This document shows positions 9,424-19,797 of a stretch of 64,000 nt of DNA, in pieces. The notes under the pieces were generated by a model. That model worked only from the letters and a program-made list of their open reading frames with translations. It searched no databases and was not told the origin of the DNA. Source of the stretch: Pseudomonas costantinii. GTDB taxonomy: Bacteria > Pseudomonadota > Gammaproteobacteria > Pseudomonadales > Pseudomonadaceae. Each line of letters opens with the position of its first letter. Position 1 is the first letter of the stretch. The stretch covers positions 1-64,000 of the forward strand of contig NZ_MDDR01000030.1 in the NCBI RefSeq assembly GCF_001870435.1, in the 5' to 3' direction. A program made the position numbers and the translations under genes.

Positions 9424-10530
9424 ATGACTTTTGACTCGCCTCTGGCCGCCTACCAACACGCCATCGCCCAGCAAGGGTTTGTGCCCGACGACGCCCAGCG
9501 CCGTGCGGTGCAAGCCCTGCAAGCCTGCCACGAAGCCTTGCACCAAGGCCGCTCGCCGATCACCGGTGTTTACCTGTGGGGGCCGGTGGGGCGGGGCAAA
9601 ACCTGGCTGATGGACCAGTTCTATCAAAGCTTGCGTGTCCCCGCGCGGCGTCAGCATTTCCATCACTTCATGGGGTGGGTGCATCAGCGTTCGTTCCAGC
9701 TCACGGGGACCCACGACCCCTTACAAGCGTTGGCTCGAGAGTTGAGCAAGGAAGTGCGCGTGCTGTGTTTCGACGAGTTGTTCGTCAATGACATCGGCGA
9801 CGCGATCATTCTCGGCCGCTTGTTCCAGGTGATGTTCGAGGAGGGCGTGGTGATGGTCTGCACCTCCAATCAACCACCCGATCAGTTGTACGCCGACGGC
9901 TTCAACCGCGAACGTTTCCTGCCGGGTATCGCGGCGATCAAGCAGCATATGCAAGTCGTGGCGGTAGATGGCGATGAGGATCATCGTTTGCATCCCGGTG
10001 TTGGCGTGCAGCGTTATTGGGTGGATCGGCCGGATGCGCTCGCCTCAGTGTTCAAGCAATTGAGCGAAGGACAGGTGGTGAGCAGTGGGTCGGTAAACGT
10101 CGGTTTCCGCTCGGTTGTGGCGGTGCAGTCCAGCGACACAGTGCTGTGGTGCCGCTACGCTGACCTCTGTGAACAACCCCTGGCTGCGATGGATTTCATG
10201 CTGTTGTGTGACCGCTTCAAGGCGATCTTGTTGGGGGAGGTCCCCAACCTAAGCGCGCAAAAGCGCCCGGCGCGGATTGCCCGTGGCACCGAAGATGCTG
10301 CTCAGCGTGTGGAAGCCGGTGATCGCGAGTTGCCGGAGTTGTCGGTGCACGATGACAGCGTGCGGCGCTTTATTGCGCTGGTGGATGAGTGCTACGACCG
10401 CAAGGTGCCCTTGTTCATCGAGGCCCAGGTGCCGCTGGAAAGCCTCTACACCGAAGGCTACCTGGAGTTTGCGTTCCGCCGCACCCTGAGTCGCTTGCAA
10501 GAGATGCAGTTGCAGCGTTTCGGCGCCTAG
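9424..10530 (+). CDS. zapE: Cell division ATPase ZapE (AFG1-like)
   Basis: A 368-residue AFG1/LACE1-family P-loop ATPase, the family of E. coli ZapE, which associates with the Z ring and destabilises FtsZ polymers. Walker A GPVGRGKT is at residues 53-60. Walker B is in VLCFDELFVND, and a sensor-like VMVCTSNQPP segment follows. The protein lacks membrane segments. Many pseudomonads carry more than one AFG1 homologue, so this could be an accessory copy. Confidence 0.88.
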   Translation: MTFDSPLAAYQHAIAQQGFVPDDAQRRAVQALQACHEALHQGRSPITGVYLWGPVGRGKTWLMDQFYQSLRVPARRQHFHHFMGWVHQRSFQLTGTHDPLQALARELSKEVRVLCFDELFVNDIGDAIILGRLFQVMFEEGVVMVCTSNQPPDQLYADGFNRERFLPGIAAIKQHMQVVAVDGDEDHRLHPGVGVQRYWVDRPDALASVFKQLSEGQVVSSGSVNVGFRSVVAVQSSDTVLWCRYADLCEQPLAAMDFMLLCDRFKAILLGEVPNLSAQKRPARIARGTEDAAQRVEAGDRELPELSVHDDSVRRFIALVDECYDRKVPLFIEAQVPLESLYTEGYLEFAFRRTLSRLQEMQLQRFGA

Positions 10531-10694
10531 GAAAAATCTTCGTAAACGTCAGGCGGCGCCTTTTGATGTGCACAACCTTCGTACTTTCAGTCGGGTATTT
10601 GTAGTTAATCTCCTTCATCTCCTGCCGACTCCACGCTTACAATCGACCCCCTCAAAGGGAACCGATTCCCTTGTTGTCGTTATTGAGGAAGGAA

Positions 10695-11186
10695 ATGGAC
10701 ACCCCAGACATCCTGGTGCTGCAAGCCAGCTACACCAATCCTGTGCACGCCGAAGCCATTGGCCTGGTGCTCAATCATTATGCTGAAGATCCGATGGGCG
10801 GCGGTCATACATTGCCTGCCGACCTCTTGCAGCAACTGCCTGCCGAACTGGCCAAGCGTCCTCATGCGTTCAGCGTATTGGCGTTTGTCGGTGGCGAGCC
10901 GGCGGGATTGGTCAATTGCTTTGAAGGGTTCTCGACCTTTGCCTGCCGTCCTTTGATCAATGTTCACGACGTGGTGGTGATGAATCAATTTCGTGGCCTG
11001 GGATTGAGCCAGAAAATGCTGCAGAAGGTCGAGGAGATCGCCCGTCAGCGGGGTTGCTGCAAGATTACCCTGGAGGTACTCGAGGGCAATGAGGTGGCAC
11101 AATCGGCATACCGCAAGTTCGGTTTTGACGATTCGATCTTTGATCCGGCTCACGGCCGTATGCTGTTCTGGAACAAACCACTTTAA
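10695..11186 (+). CDS. GNAT family N-acetyltransferase
   Basis: A 163-residue GNAT. The acetyl-CoA binding motif A is visible (VVMNQFRGLGLSQKMLQKVE, with RGLG as the pyrophosphate loop), then motif B (NEVAQSAYRKFGFDD). The substrate is unknown. I chose the ATG after GAGGAAGGAA over a start eight codons earlier. The preceding 164 bases carry its promoter and no gene. Confidence 0.85.
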   Translation: MDTPDILVLQASYTNPVHAEAIGLVLNHYAEDPMGGGHTLPADLLQQLPAELAKRPHAFSVLAFVGGEPAGLVNCFEGFSTFACRPLINVHDVVVMNQFRGLGLSQKMLQKVEEIARQRGCCKITLEVLEGNEVAQSAYRKFGFDDSIFDPAHGRMLFWNKPL

Positions 11187-11200
11187 TAAATAAGTCGCAT

Positions 11201-11228
11201 AAAAAAGGCGCCATTAAATGGCGCCAAA
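11201..11228 (-). terminator. Terminator of the small secreted protein gene
   Basis: The palindrome GGCGCCAT-TAA-ATGGCGCC has six A bases on its left. On the minus strand it reads as stem plus T-run, so it ends transcription of the gene at 11288-11509. It may also help stop the convergent GNAT transcript. Confidence 0.8.
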
Positions 11229-11287
11229 CTAACCTTTGCCAAAGGAGCGGAATGGCACAGGGTATTGCGGATTAAGTAAAGATTAAA

Positions 11288-11509
11288 TCAGCTCTTGGGT
11301 TGTTGCTCGGCACTTGGTTGTTCAGCAGTGCCGGTCTTAATGTTCTTGCCGTCGGCAGCAGCAGTTTGTTCGTTAGTGCCGTGAGTCTTTTGCTGCATGA
11401 AGGCGAAGTCGTTGTAAAACGCCTTGGAGCGCTCGGAGCCACCTTCGGCAAAAGCAGCAGCGGAGGTCAGTGTCATCAGGCCGGCAAGCATCAAAGTCGA
11501 GAGTTTCAT
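11288..11509 (-). CDS. Small secreted protein, unknown function
   Basis: A 73-residue protein with a clear Sec signal peptide (MKLSTLMLAGLMTLTSAAAFA) and predicted cleavage after Ala21. The mature part of about 50 residues is hydrophilic, rich in Gln, Lys, Thr and Glu, with no Cys and a low-complexity tail (GTAEQPSAEQQPKS). A GGGAAC ribosome site and a dedicated terminator downstream support a real gene. It lies downstream of the siderophore receptor on the same strand, separated by a strong hairpin. I do not recognise a function. Confidence 0.7.
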   Translation of the reverse strand: MKLSTLMLAGLMTLTSAAAFAEGGSERSKAFYNDFAFMQQKTHGTNEQTAAADGKNIKTGTAEQPSAEQQPKS

Positions 11510-11612
11510 GGCAGTGTTCCCATTAAGAATGATAGGTGTCCGGTCGCTCCTTGATCAGATTCGTGGAGCGACTATGGAGGTATCTTATTAAGTGGGAATT
11601 AACGTGGAGCTG

Positions 11613-11644
11613 CCCCGAAGTTAACGAATTTGTTAACTTCGGGG
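11613..11644. terminator. Strong hairpin downstream of siderophore receptor
   Basis: Perfect 13-bp arms (CCCCGAAGTTAAC and its complement) with a 6-base GAATTT loop lie eight bases past the receptor stop on the minus strand. No T-run follows. It probably acts as a 3'-end stabiliser or factor-assisted terminator separating the receptor from the small secreted gene. Confidence 0.65.
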
Positions 11645-11651
11645 GTGGGGG

Positions 11652-13889
11652 TTAGAGCTTCCAGTCCAGCGCAAGCGTGATGGAGCGCGGGTCTCCCCAA
11701 TACACGCCATTATAAAAACCGACGCGTTCGTAATATTTTTTATCAAATAGATTGTTGATATTAACTGACGCCGATAAGTGGTCGTCAAATTGGTAGCGCG
11801 ACATCAGGTTGACCACGGTGTAGGCCTGTTGCGTGATCTTGGTACGTTCGGTAATCAGGTAGCCATTCTTGTCCCTGCCACCGATAGGGCGATTGGCAAA
11901 CTCGTAGAAATCACTTTGCCAATTCACCGCGCCACCTACCGTTAAGCCACGCCATTCGCCCGGTAGCCGATAGGCCGTGGAGACTTTCAGCAGATTCAGC
12001 GGCAGGTTGGTGTTGTTGCGCTGCTTGTCGCCGTTCAGCGAATGGGTATAGGTGTAGCCTGCAGTGAGGTTCCAGTCCGGCATGACCTCGCCTGAAACTT
12101 CCACTTCAAAGCCTTGCACCTTGTTGCCTTTACCGCCTGATTTGTAGAACTGCTCGCGGGTGATCGGGTCTGGCGCAGCTGAGTTATCGAGTTCGGCGAC
12201 GTTATCCTGGGTGCTCCAGAAGTAAGCGGTTGCCAGGTTCAGGCGCTCGTCCAGCAGGCTGCCCTTGAGGCCGATTTCGTAGTTGCTGCCCACTACCGGT
12301 TCCAGGTATTTCTTGCTGGAATCACGTTGGCCCTGAGGGTTGAAGATGTCGGTGTAACTGGCATACACGGTGTATTGCGGCGTGATGTCGTAGAGCAAAC
12401 CGGCATAGGGCGTCCACATGTCATTGTGGGTCTGGCTGGTTTTTACTGACTGGGTCAACTGGTTATTGGCGTTGTAGGAGGGAGACACACTTTCAATTTC
12501 CCAGCTGCCATAACGGCTGCCCAACACGGCGTGCAGGCGATCGGTCAGGCTCAAGCGCGTGGCCAGGTAACCTGCCTTCTGTTTTTTGCTGCTGTGTTCG
12601 CCCTTGAGGCCGGTGGTGCGGTCGGGAAACTTCGCGATGCCGCCCATGTGTTGCCAATCTTTGATGTTCGTGTAGCCGTCAGGCGTATCAAAACGCTGGA
12701 AAGGCGAAGCATCGCGTTGTTCGGACTCGCCATATCCGACCATCAGTTCATGTTCGCGTCCCAACAGTTCATAGGAACCGGCAAGATTGAAGTCCACCAC
12801 GTCCATTTTCGACGTGCCGACCATCTGGTTGGTCCAGGCCGTCATGCCACTGCCATCCGGGTTGGGCGCTCCTGCGCCGCCGTAGTACACCTTGCCGTTG
12901 GTGTCGCTTTGCCGATGGGTATAGGCGGCTTTCAAGCGCCAGTCCGCGGACAGCTGGTGATCGATGGAGGCAAAGGTGGTTTGGTCTTTCAGCGGCCAGG
13001 AACTCCAGTCGGCGGCCAGGTTGGCGGAACGAGACAGCCGCGCCTTACTGCCGTCGCTGTTCCAATAGGGCAGGGTGCCCCAGGAACTGCCCTGCACATG
13101 CTTGTTCTGGTAGTCGAAGCCCACTGTGAGCACGGTGTCGTCCGTCAGATCGCCTTCGAGAATCCCGTAGCCCACTTCCCGTTGCATCGCGTAGTTGTCA
13201 CGGAAGGATTTGCTGTCACGGTAAGCCAGCACCGTACGCCCACGCAGGCGTCCATCAAACGCCAGGGGGCCGCCCACATCGACATAGCTGTAGTAGTTGT
13301 CATGACTGGCGCCGCTGACGCCGGTCTTGGCCTGCCATTGCGCGGTTGGGCGTTTGCGGATCATGTTGACCGTGGCCGAGGGGTCGCCCGCGCCGGTGGT
13401 CAGGCCGGCAGCACCACGCACTACCTCGATGCGGTCGTAGATGATGGTGTCGGAATCGGACTTCATGCGCCCGAAGGTGTTGAGCATGCCGTCGATCTGG
13501 AAGTTATTGATTGAGTAGCCGCGGGAAGAATATCCCGCCCGGTCGGAGTCCATGTGCTGCACCGTAACGCCGGTGGTCTGGCGCAGGGCGTCGGTCAGGG
13601 TGTTGAGGTTGAAGTCATCCATCTGTTGGCGGGTGATCACCGAGATGGATTGCGGGGTTTCCTTGATGGACAGGTTCAGGCGAGTGGCGGTGCTCATCGA
13701 GCCGGTGGTGTAGGCCCCGGTGTGCTCGGTATTGGCACCCAGGCCCTCGGCGGTGATGCTGGTGCTGCCCAGTTCCAGGGCTTTGGCGGGGGCTTGCTCG
13801 GGATCGGTTTCGGCCAGTAGGTCAGGGCTCAGCACCACGCTGAACAGGCCGAGGGTAAAGGTCATGGAACGGGTAAAGGGCGCGAACAT
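11652..13889 (-). CDS. TonB-dependent siderophore receptor
   Basis: A 745-residue outer-membrane receptor that takes up ferric siderophores using TonB energy. It has a signal peptide, then a plug domain starting around IKETPQSISVITRQQMDDFN and including RGAAGLTTGAGDPSATVNMIRK-type plug features. A 22-strand barrel follows, ending ALDWKL. There is no N-terminal secretin/STN signalling domain, so it should not signal to an anti-sigma factor. I start at the ATG preceded by AAGGAG; the frame begins 17 codons earlier. A Fur box lies upstream. The siderophore cannot be read from the sequence; the layout resembles ferrioxamine/ferrichrome-type receptors. Confidence 0.9.
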   Translation of the reverse strand: MFAPFTRSMTFTLGLFSVVLSPDLLAETDPEQAPAKALELGSTSITAEGLGANTEHTGAYTTGSMSTATRLNLSIKETPQSISVITRQQMDDFNLNTLTDALRQTTGVTVQHMDSDRAGYSSRGYSINNFQIDGMLNTFGRMKSDSDTIIYDRIEVVRGAAGLTTGAGDPSATVNMIRKRPTAQWQAKTGVSGASHDNYYSYVDVGGPLAFDGRLRGRTVLAYRDSKSFRDNYAMQREVGYGILEGDLTDDTVLTVGFDYQNKHVQGSSWGTLPYWNSDGSKARLSRSANLAADWSSWPLKDQTTFASIDHQLSADWRLKAAYTHRQSDTNGKVYYGGAGAPNPDGSGMTAWTNQMVGTSKMDVVDFNLAGSYELLGREHELMVGYGESEQRDASPFQRFDTPDGYTNIKDWQHMGGIAKFPDRTTGLKGEHSSKKQKAGYLATRLSLTDRLHAVLGSRYGSWEIESVSPSYNANNQLTQSVKTSQTHNDMWTPYAGLLYDITPQYTVYASYTDIFNPQGQRDSSKKYLEPVVGSNYEIGLKGSLLDERLNLATAYFWSTQDNVAELDNSAAPDPITREQFYKSGGKGNKVQGFEVEVSGEVMPDWNLTAGYTYTHSLNGDKQRNNTNLPLNLLKVSTAYRLPGEWRGLTVGGAVNWQSDFYEFANRPIGGRDKNGYLITERTKITQQAYTVVNLMSRYQFDDHLSASVNINNLFDKKYYERVGFYNGVYWGDPRSITLALDWKL

Positions 13890-13981
13890 CGCGGCAGACT
13901 CCTTGTCGTCTTTGAGGCCGCCCCGGAAAGGGAAGGCCATGGCTCAAAGACGAAAGGAGGCGTGGAACTTTAGGGTTAAAC

Positions 13982-14000
13982 GAGAATGATTGTTATCTTT
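13982..14000 (-). promoter_or_regulatory. Fur box upstream of siderophore receptor
   Basis: On the minus strand AAAGATAACAATCATTCTC matches the Fur consensus GATAATGATAATCATTATC at most positions. It lies about 93 bases before the receptor ATG and just after the upstream gene's stop, where a promoter is expected. Confidence 0.75.
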
Positions 14001-14017
14001 CTGTTACAAACCCATGG

Positions 14018-15760
14018 CTACTTAGCAACCACCTCGGAGGGATCTGCTTGCTTTGGCTTGATCAAGCTGAAATCAATCAAACCCTTTTGCTGGCGGGCAT
14101 ACGGATCGCCAATCAGCTGCGGACGGGGCTTGAAGCTGTCATTGACCAGGCTCTTGCTGCGGTCCCATTCATCGAAACTCAGCCCGGCGAGGTCCGCCCA
14201 GGTGTGAATCAACTGTGAGCTGCTGTAGGGGCGCTGTAAGTCGCTGGCGAAGCTCCAGTCATGGGTTTCACGCCATTTCGGTGAGGCGTATGCCATGAAT
14301 GGAATGGTGTACATCGGCGCCGTCGGCTTGCCTTCGTTACGTCCCAGGGTGCCATGGCCGGCCGAGTCGAACACGTCTTCGCCGTGGTCCGACAGGTACA
14401 ACAGGAAGCCGTTGGGGTCGGTTTTGGCGTAATCCTTGATCAGGCTCGACACCACGAAGTCGTTGTATAGCACTGCGTTGTCATAGCTGTTATAGGTCGG
14501 CAGTTGTGCGTCGCTGATGCCGGCCGGCACGCCCTGGCGATCGGTGAACTTGTCAAAGGTCGGCGGGTAGCGGTACTGGTAGCTCATGTGGGTGCCCAGC
14601 AGATGCACCACGATGAACTTGCGCTCGGCGGGGTCGGCCAGGGCCTTGGAGAACGGTGCCAGCACGTCGCCGTCGTATTGGCGGGCGTTCTGGTTACGGT
14701 TGTTATTGAGGTACACCTGTTCGTCGGCCTGTTCGGAAAAGGTCGTGAGCATGGTGTTGCGCTTGGTCATGGTCTGCTGGTTGGTGATCCAGTAGGTTTT
14801 GTAGCCGGCCTGTTTCATGACGCTGACAATCGACGGCGTCTTGAGGTAAAGGTCCGGGTTCTCTTCGTCGGCAAAGGTCAGTACCTGTTGCAGCGCTTCG
14901 ATGGTGTAGGGGCGCGGGGTGATGACGTTGTTGAACACCGCCAGTTGGTCGCGCAGCTTGTCCAGTTCCGGTGTGGTGTTGCGCGGGTAGCCGTAGAGGC
15001 TCATGCGCTGGCGGTTGGTGGACTCACCGATCACCAGCACCAGGGTCGACGGTTGGCCGGCCATGGTGTCCTTGAGATTCTTCAAGGGGGGGATCTGGCT
15101 AGCGCTGGTCAACATGCCTTGCATGCTGTTCAGTTGTTCGGTGTAGCGGTGGTAGGCAACGATCATCTGCCATGGCACAGCTGGCTCGACACGAGTTTCG
15201 AAGCCGTCGATAGCGAGTTCCATGGTGGGGTTGGTAGCAATCTGTTTAACCAGCGGGTAACCGACAATCGCTAATACGATGGCAGTCGCCGCCAGTATCG
15301 ATTGGCCGCGCGGCAGGTAAACCGGGCGCAGGCGGCTCCACAGGAGCACTGCCATGGCGGTATGGGCGATAAATGCCAGCACGATCCACCAGGCGAAATA
15401 TTGGGTGGCGTATTCGCCAGCTTCAGAGATGTTCGATTCGAACATGATGAAGATGACGCTTTGGGAAAACTCCTGCTGGTAGATGAAGAAGTAACCCAGG
15501 CTGGCCATGGAGCAGGCCCACAGCACCACACCGATCAGTGCAGCGAGCAAGCGCGTACGGCGTGGGAAAAGCAGCATCGGCGCCAGCCACAGCGCACTCA
15601 GGAAGAAAGCTTGGCGAAAGCCCGTGAAACCGGAGGTGCCGGTCAGTTGGATCAGTAGTTGGGTAATACCCGAGAAATACCAGAAAAACAGGAACAACCA
15701 GCCAAGGCCGGCCCAATCAAAGCCTTTCGCAGACGTGGTGCTGCGTTTGAACATCGCCAT
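14018..15760 (-). CDS. cptA: Phosphoethanolamine transferase, CptA type
   Basis: A 580-residue inner-membrane enzyme that transfers phosphoethanolamine from phosphatidylethanolamine to lipid A or LPS core sugars. Five N-terminal membrane segments (about residues 15-175) precede a periplasmic alkaline-phosphatase-fold domain. The nucleophile is Thr248 in VIGESTNRQRMSLYGY, and the metal-binding LSDHGEDVFD motif is further on. I chose the first of two close ATGs because GGAG lies six bases ahead. EptA-like enzymes have the same fold; the domain order fits CptA best. Confidence 0.85.
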   Translation of the reverse strand: MAMFKRSTTSAKGFDWAGLGWLFLFFWYFSGITQLLIQLTGTSGFTGFRQAFFLSALWLAPMLLFPRRTRLLAALIGVVLWACSMASLGYFFIYQQEFSQSVIFIMFESNISEAGEYATQYFAWWIVLAFIAHTAMAVLLWSRLRPVYLPRGQSILAATAIVLAIVGYPLVKQIATNPTMELAIDGFETRVEPAVPWQMIVAYHRYTEQLNSMQGMLTSASQIPPLKNLKDTMAGQPSTLVLVIGESTNRQRMSLYGYPRNTTPELDKLRDQLAVFNNVITPRPYTIEALQQVLTFADEENPDLYLKTPSIVSVMKQAGYKTYWITNQQTMTKRNTMLTTFSEQADEQVYLNNNRNQNARQYDGDVLAPFSKALADPAERKFIVVHLLGTHMSYQYRYPPTFDKFTDRQGVPAGISDAQLPTYNSYDNAVLYNDFVVSSLIKDYAKTDPNGFLLYLSDHGEDVFDSAGHGTLGRNEGKPTAPMYTIPFMAYASPKWRETHDWSFASDLQRPYSSSQLIHTWADLAGLSFDEWDRSKSLVNDSFKPRPQLIGDPYARQQKGLIDFSLIKPKQADPSEVVAK

Positions 15761-15925
15761 CCAGTGCTCCAACCCGATAAATTTGCAGTCGACGCGCAAG
15801 GACGCACGCAACAGAGGCCGCCCATGCATGGAGCGGCCCTTGGGCGCGGGAGTATCGGGAGGGTAATGTGAAAAATTTGTGAGATTTTTGTGTGGGTTAT
15901 CTTACAAAGTGCTCAAGCACCGGCT

Positions 15926-16102
15926 TCAGCAGAGCACAGGTTGTACGCCCGATGGCTTATCAAGTTGGGCTTGAAGGAGCGTACGTAGGCGGATGACTTC
16001 CTGCTGCAACTGATCGCGTTCGTCTTTTAAGTGGCGTAATTCATCGCGACGAATGGTGACGTAGAGGGTCTGTAGCGGGCGAGTCATCTGTGCAGTGCTC
16101 AT
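15926..16102 (-). CDS. 58-residue coiled-coil protein, unknown
   Basis: A short gene encoding MSTAQMTRPLQTLYVTIRRD onward, 58 residues, ending PSGVQPVLC. The middle (RRDELRHLKDERDQLQQEV and on to RLRTLLQAQ) has heptad spacing of Leu with charged flanks and should form a coiled coil. A GAGGTAA ribosome site lies five bases ahead of the ATG. No membrane or signal segment is seen, and the single Cys is the last residue. I believe similar short frames exist in other pseudomonads but recognise no function. It lies upstream of cptA on the same strand. Confidence 0.65.
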   Translation of the reverse strand: MSTAQMTRPLQTLYVTIRRDELRHLKDERDQLQQEVIRLRTLLQAQLDKPSGVQPVLC

Positions 16103-16372
16103 TGCTTACCTCGCAAATAGCCGGGAGATCGCGCTGCCGGAACGTTTGAATTGAGGTTCTCGGCAACAGTCGGAAGCAATTCTGAATTCTTTTTTTAATC
16201 AATGGAACTTTTTTATTTTTTGTGGTCTTCGTGACTTTTAGTGCGGCGATGTCGAAGCAGTGGCCACTTTTTGTCATGAAACTACACGGTTCCGCTCTGG
16301 ACTAACCCTCATTAGCCTCATTGCGCTATAAACTATGTCACACATTTATTGAGTAGTTAGGAGCATCAGCAC

Positions 16373-17352
<980 letters not shown>

Positions 17353-17356
<4 letters not shown>

Positions 17357-18876
17357 CCGCTAACGGCAAGAAACCCAAGGCCGAACCTGCACCACCGACC
17401 ACCTTGTTTCTGTTTGGCGCCCATGGCGACTTGGTCAAGCGCCTGCTGATGCCGGCGCTGTACAACCTGAGTCGCGACGGGCTGCTGGGTGATGGGCTGC
17501 GCATTGTTGGCGTTGATCACAACGCCATCAGTGACACCGACTTCGCCAAGAAACTCGAGGACTTCATTCGCACTGAGGCCGCGAGCAAGGTCAGGGGCAA
17601 TGGTGAAAATGCCCTTGACCCTGAGTTGTGGGCGCAGTTGGCCAAAGGCATCAGCTACGTCGAGGGCGACTTCCTCGACGACAGCACCTACGCCGACATC
17701 GCCAAGAAGATCGCCGACAGCGGCACCGGCAATGCAGTGTTCTATCTGGCCACTGCACCGCGCTTCTTCAGTGAAGTGGTGCAGCGTCTGGGCAGCGCTG
17801 GGTTGTTGGCGGAAACCGATGAGAGCTTCCGTCGCGTGGTCATTGAGAAACCCTTCGGTTCCGACCTGGCCACCGCAGAAGCGCTGAACGCGTGCCTGCT
17901 CAAGGTGATGAGCGAGAAGCAGATCTATCGCATCGACCATTACCTGGGCAAGGAAACGGTACAGAACATCCTGATTAGCCGTTTCTCCAACGTGCTGTTC
18001 GAAGCGTTCTGGAACAACCATTACATCGACCACGTGCAAATCACCGCGGCGGAAACCGTCGGCGTGGAAACGCGGGGTAATTTTTTCGAAAAAACCGGCA
18101 CTTTGCGCGACATGGTGCCCAACCACCTGTTCCAGTTGCTGGCAATGGTGGCGATGGAGCCGCCGGCAGCATTTGGCGCTGATGCGGTGCGTGGCGAAAA
18201 GGCCAAGGTTGTGGGTGCCATCCGGCCCTGGTCCTTGGAGGATGCCCGGGCCAACTCGGTACGCGGCCAGTACACCGCCGGCGAAATCGGTGGTAAACCG
18301 CTTCCCGGCTACCGCGAAGAAGCCAATGTCGCGCCCGACAGCAGCACCGAGACGTTCGTCGCCCTCAAAGTGATGATCGACAACTGGCGTTGGGTTGGCG
18401 TGCCGTTCTACCTGCGCACCGGCAAGCGCATGAGCATTCGCGACACCGAGATCGTGATCTGCTTCAAGCCTGCACCCTATGCGCAGTTTCGCGACACCGC
18501 TGTGGATGAACTCAAGCCTACTTACCTGAAAATCCAGATCCAGCCTAACGAAGGCATGTGGTTCGACCTGCTGGCCAAAAAGCCAGGGCCGACTCTGGAG
18601 ATGGCCAACATCGAGTTGGGTTTTGACTACAAGGACTTCTTCGAGATGCAACCGTCGACGGGTTACGAAACCCTGATCTACGACTGCATGACCGGCGACC
18701 AGACCCTGTTCCAGCGTGCCGATAACATTGAAAACGGCTGGCGTGCGGTGCAGCCGTTCCTGGATGCGTGGAAGGAAGACGACGGTATCCAGGCCTACAA
18801 GGCCGGTGAAGATGGCCCGGCGGCCTCCGATGCTTTGCTGGCCCGCGATGGTCGCACCTGGCACAGCCTAGGATGA
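17353..18876 (+). CDS. zwf: Glucose-6-phosphate 1-dehydrogenase
   Basis: A 507-residue glucose-6-phosphate dehydrogenase, first step of the oxidative pentose phosphate and Entner-Doudoroff routes. The cofactor-binding N-terminus reads [18 protein letters not shown]. The active-site signature [13 protein letters not shown] holds the catalytic His, preceded by VIEKPFGSD. It overlaps gnd and the following HAD gene as ATGA at both ends. Pseudomonads usually carry a separate zwf in the HexR-controlled zwf-pgl-eda operon, so this is probably a second isozyme tied to gnd. Confidence 0.96.
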
Positions 18877-19697
18877 GTGACGCCGCGATCCATCCCATCC
18901 AGTTTGTGTTGAGTGATATGGACGGCACGTTATTGCTGCCTGATCACAGCCTGAGCCAGCGGACCATTGATGCGGTGCGCGCATTGCGTGACGCTGGAGT
19001 GTTTTTCAGCCTGGCCACCGGGCGTCCGCCCAAGGCGATGTTGCAGCAGATCGAAGCGCTGGGTATTGATGTGCCAACGGCGGGCTTCAACGGCGGCACG
19101 CTGGTCAACCCCGACGGTAGCATTCTGGTTGCGCACCATCTGCCTGCGGAAGCAGCCTTGGTCGCCTTGGCCTTGTTTACCCCACATCCGGACGTCGAAG
19201 TCTGGGTGTTTGCCGACGGTGATTGGATGTTGCGTGATGCCTCGGGGCCGATGGTCCCGCGGGAGCAGCATGGCCTGGGTTACCCACCGGTGGTGGTCGA
19301 AAGTTTCGAACCGTACCTGGATCGCATTGACAAGATCGTCGCCGCCAGCGGTAACACCCAGTTGCTGATCGAGCTGGAGGCGCAATTGCATCCCAAGGTC
19401 GAAGGGCTGGCACAGGTGTCACGCTCGCAACCGATATACCTGGATGTCACGGCAATGAAGGCCAACAAGGGCGAAGCCCTAGTGACCCTGGCAGCTTATC
19501 TGGGAGTGCCCCTGGAGCAAACGGCGGCCATCGGCGACGGCGGCAACGACCCTGCGATGTTTAAGGTGGCAGGGTTGTCGATCGCTATGGGGCAGGCGGA
19601 GGAGGCCGTCAAACGTCAAGCCAGTGTTGTCACCGGCAGTAATGTCGAGGATGGCGCTGCCGAGGCCATTGAGCGGTTTATTCTTGCGGCGCAATAA
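18873..19697 (+). CDS. Cof-type HAD hydrolase
   Basis: A 274-residue haloacid-dehalogenase phosphatase of the Cof/YidA subfamily. Motif I is DMDGTLL with nucleophile Asp15 and acid Asp17. Motif II is FSLATGRP, motif III includes the Lys of AMKANKGEALVTLAAYLG, and motif IV is GDGGNDPAMF. Such enzymes dephosphorylate sugar phosphates or flavin/pyridoxal phosphates. Coupling to zwf (ATGA overlap) suggests a role in sugar-phosphate overflow or repair, which is inference. Confidence 0.92.
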   Translation: MSDAAIHPIQFVLSDMDGTLLLPDHSLSQRTIDAVRALRDAGVFFSLATGRPPKAMLQQIEALGIDVPTAGFNGGTLVNPDGSILVAHHLPAEAALVALALFTPHPDVEVWVFADGDWMLRDASGPMVPREQHGLGYPPVVVESFEPYLDRIDKIVAASGNTQLLIELEAQLHPKVEGLAQVSRSQPIYLDVTAMKANKGEALVTLAAYLGVPLEQTAAIGDGGNDPAMFKVAGLSIAMGQAEEAVKRQASVVTGSNVEDGAAEAIERFILAAQ

Positions 19698-19741
19698 GTG
19701 ACGCTCGATAGATCAAGTTGAACCGTCAGCGTTTTACACTG

Positions 19742-19785
19742 AACTTCCGATCATTGTTATTGCATGCAGGCAATGATCGGAAGTT
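19742..19785. terminator. Hairpin between HAD gene and DUF1652-like gene
   Basis: Perfect 15-bp arms (AACTTCCGATCATTG and its complement) with a 14-base loop lie between two convergent genes. There is no long T-run on either side. It likely serves as a shared terminator or transcript end. Confidence 0.7.
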
Positions 19786-19797
19786 GCTGCGGCCGAT

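Noticed and set aside
11524..11540. Possible second Fur box (AAGAATGATAG) before the small secreted gene
   Set aside because: Only about half of the consensus is present and the other half is missing.
12531..13514. 327-codon frame antisense to the siderophore receptor
   Set aside because: Translation is His/Val/Gly-rich without motifs; shadow of the receptor gene.
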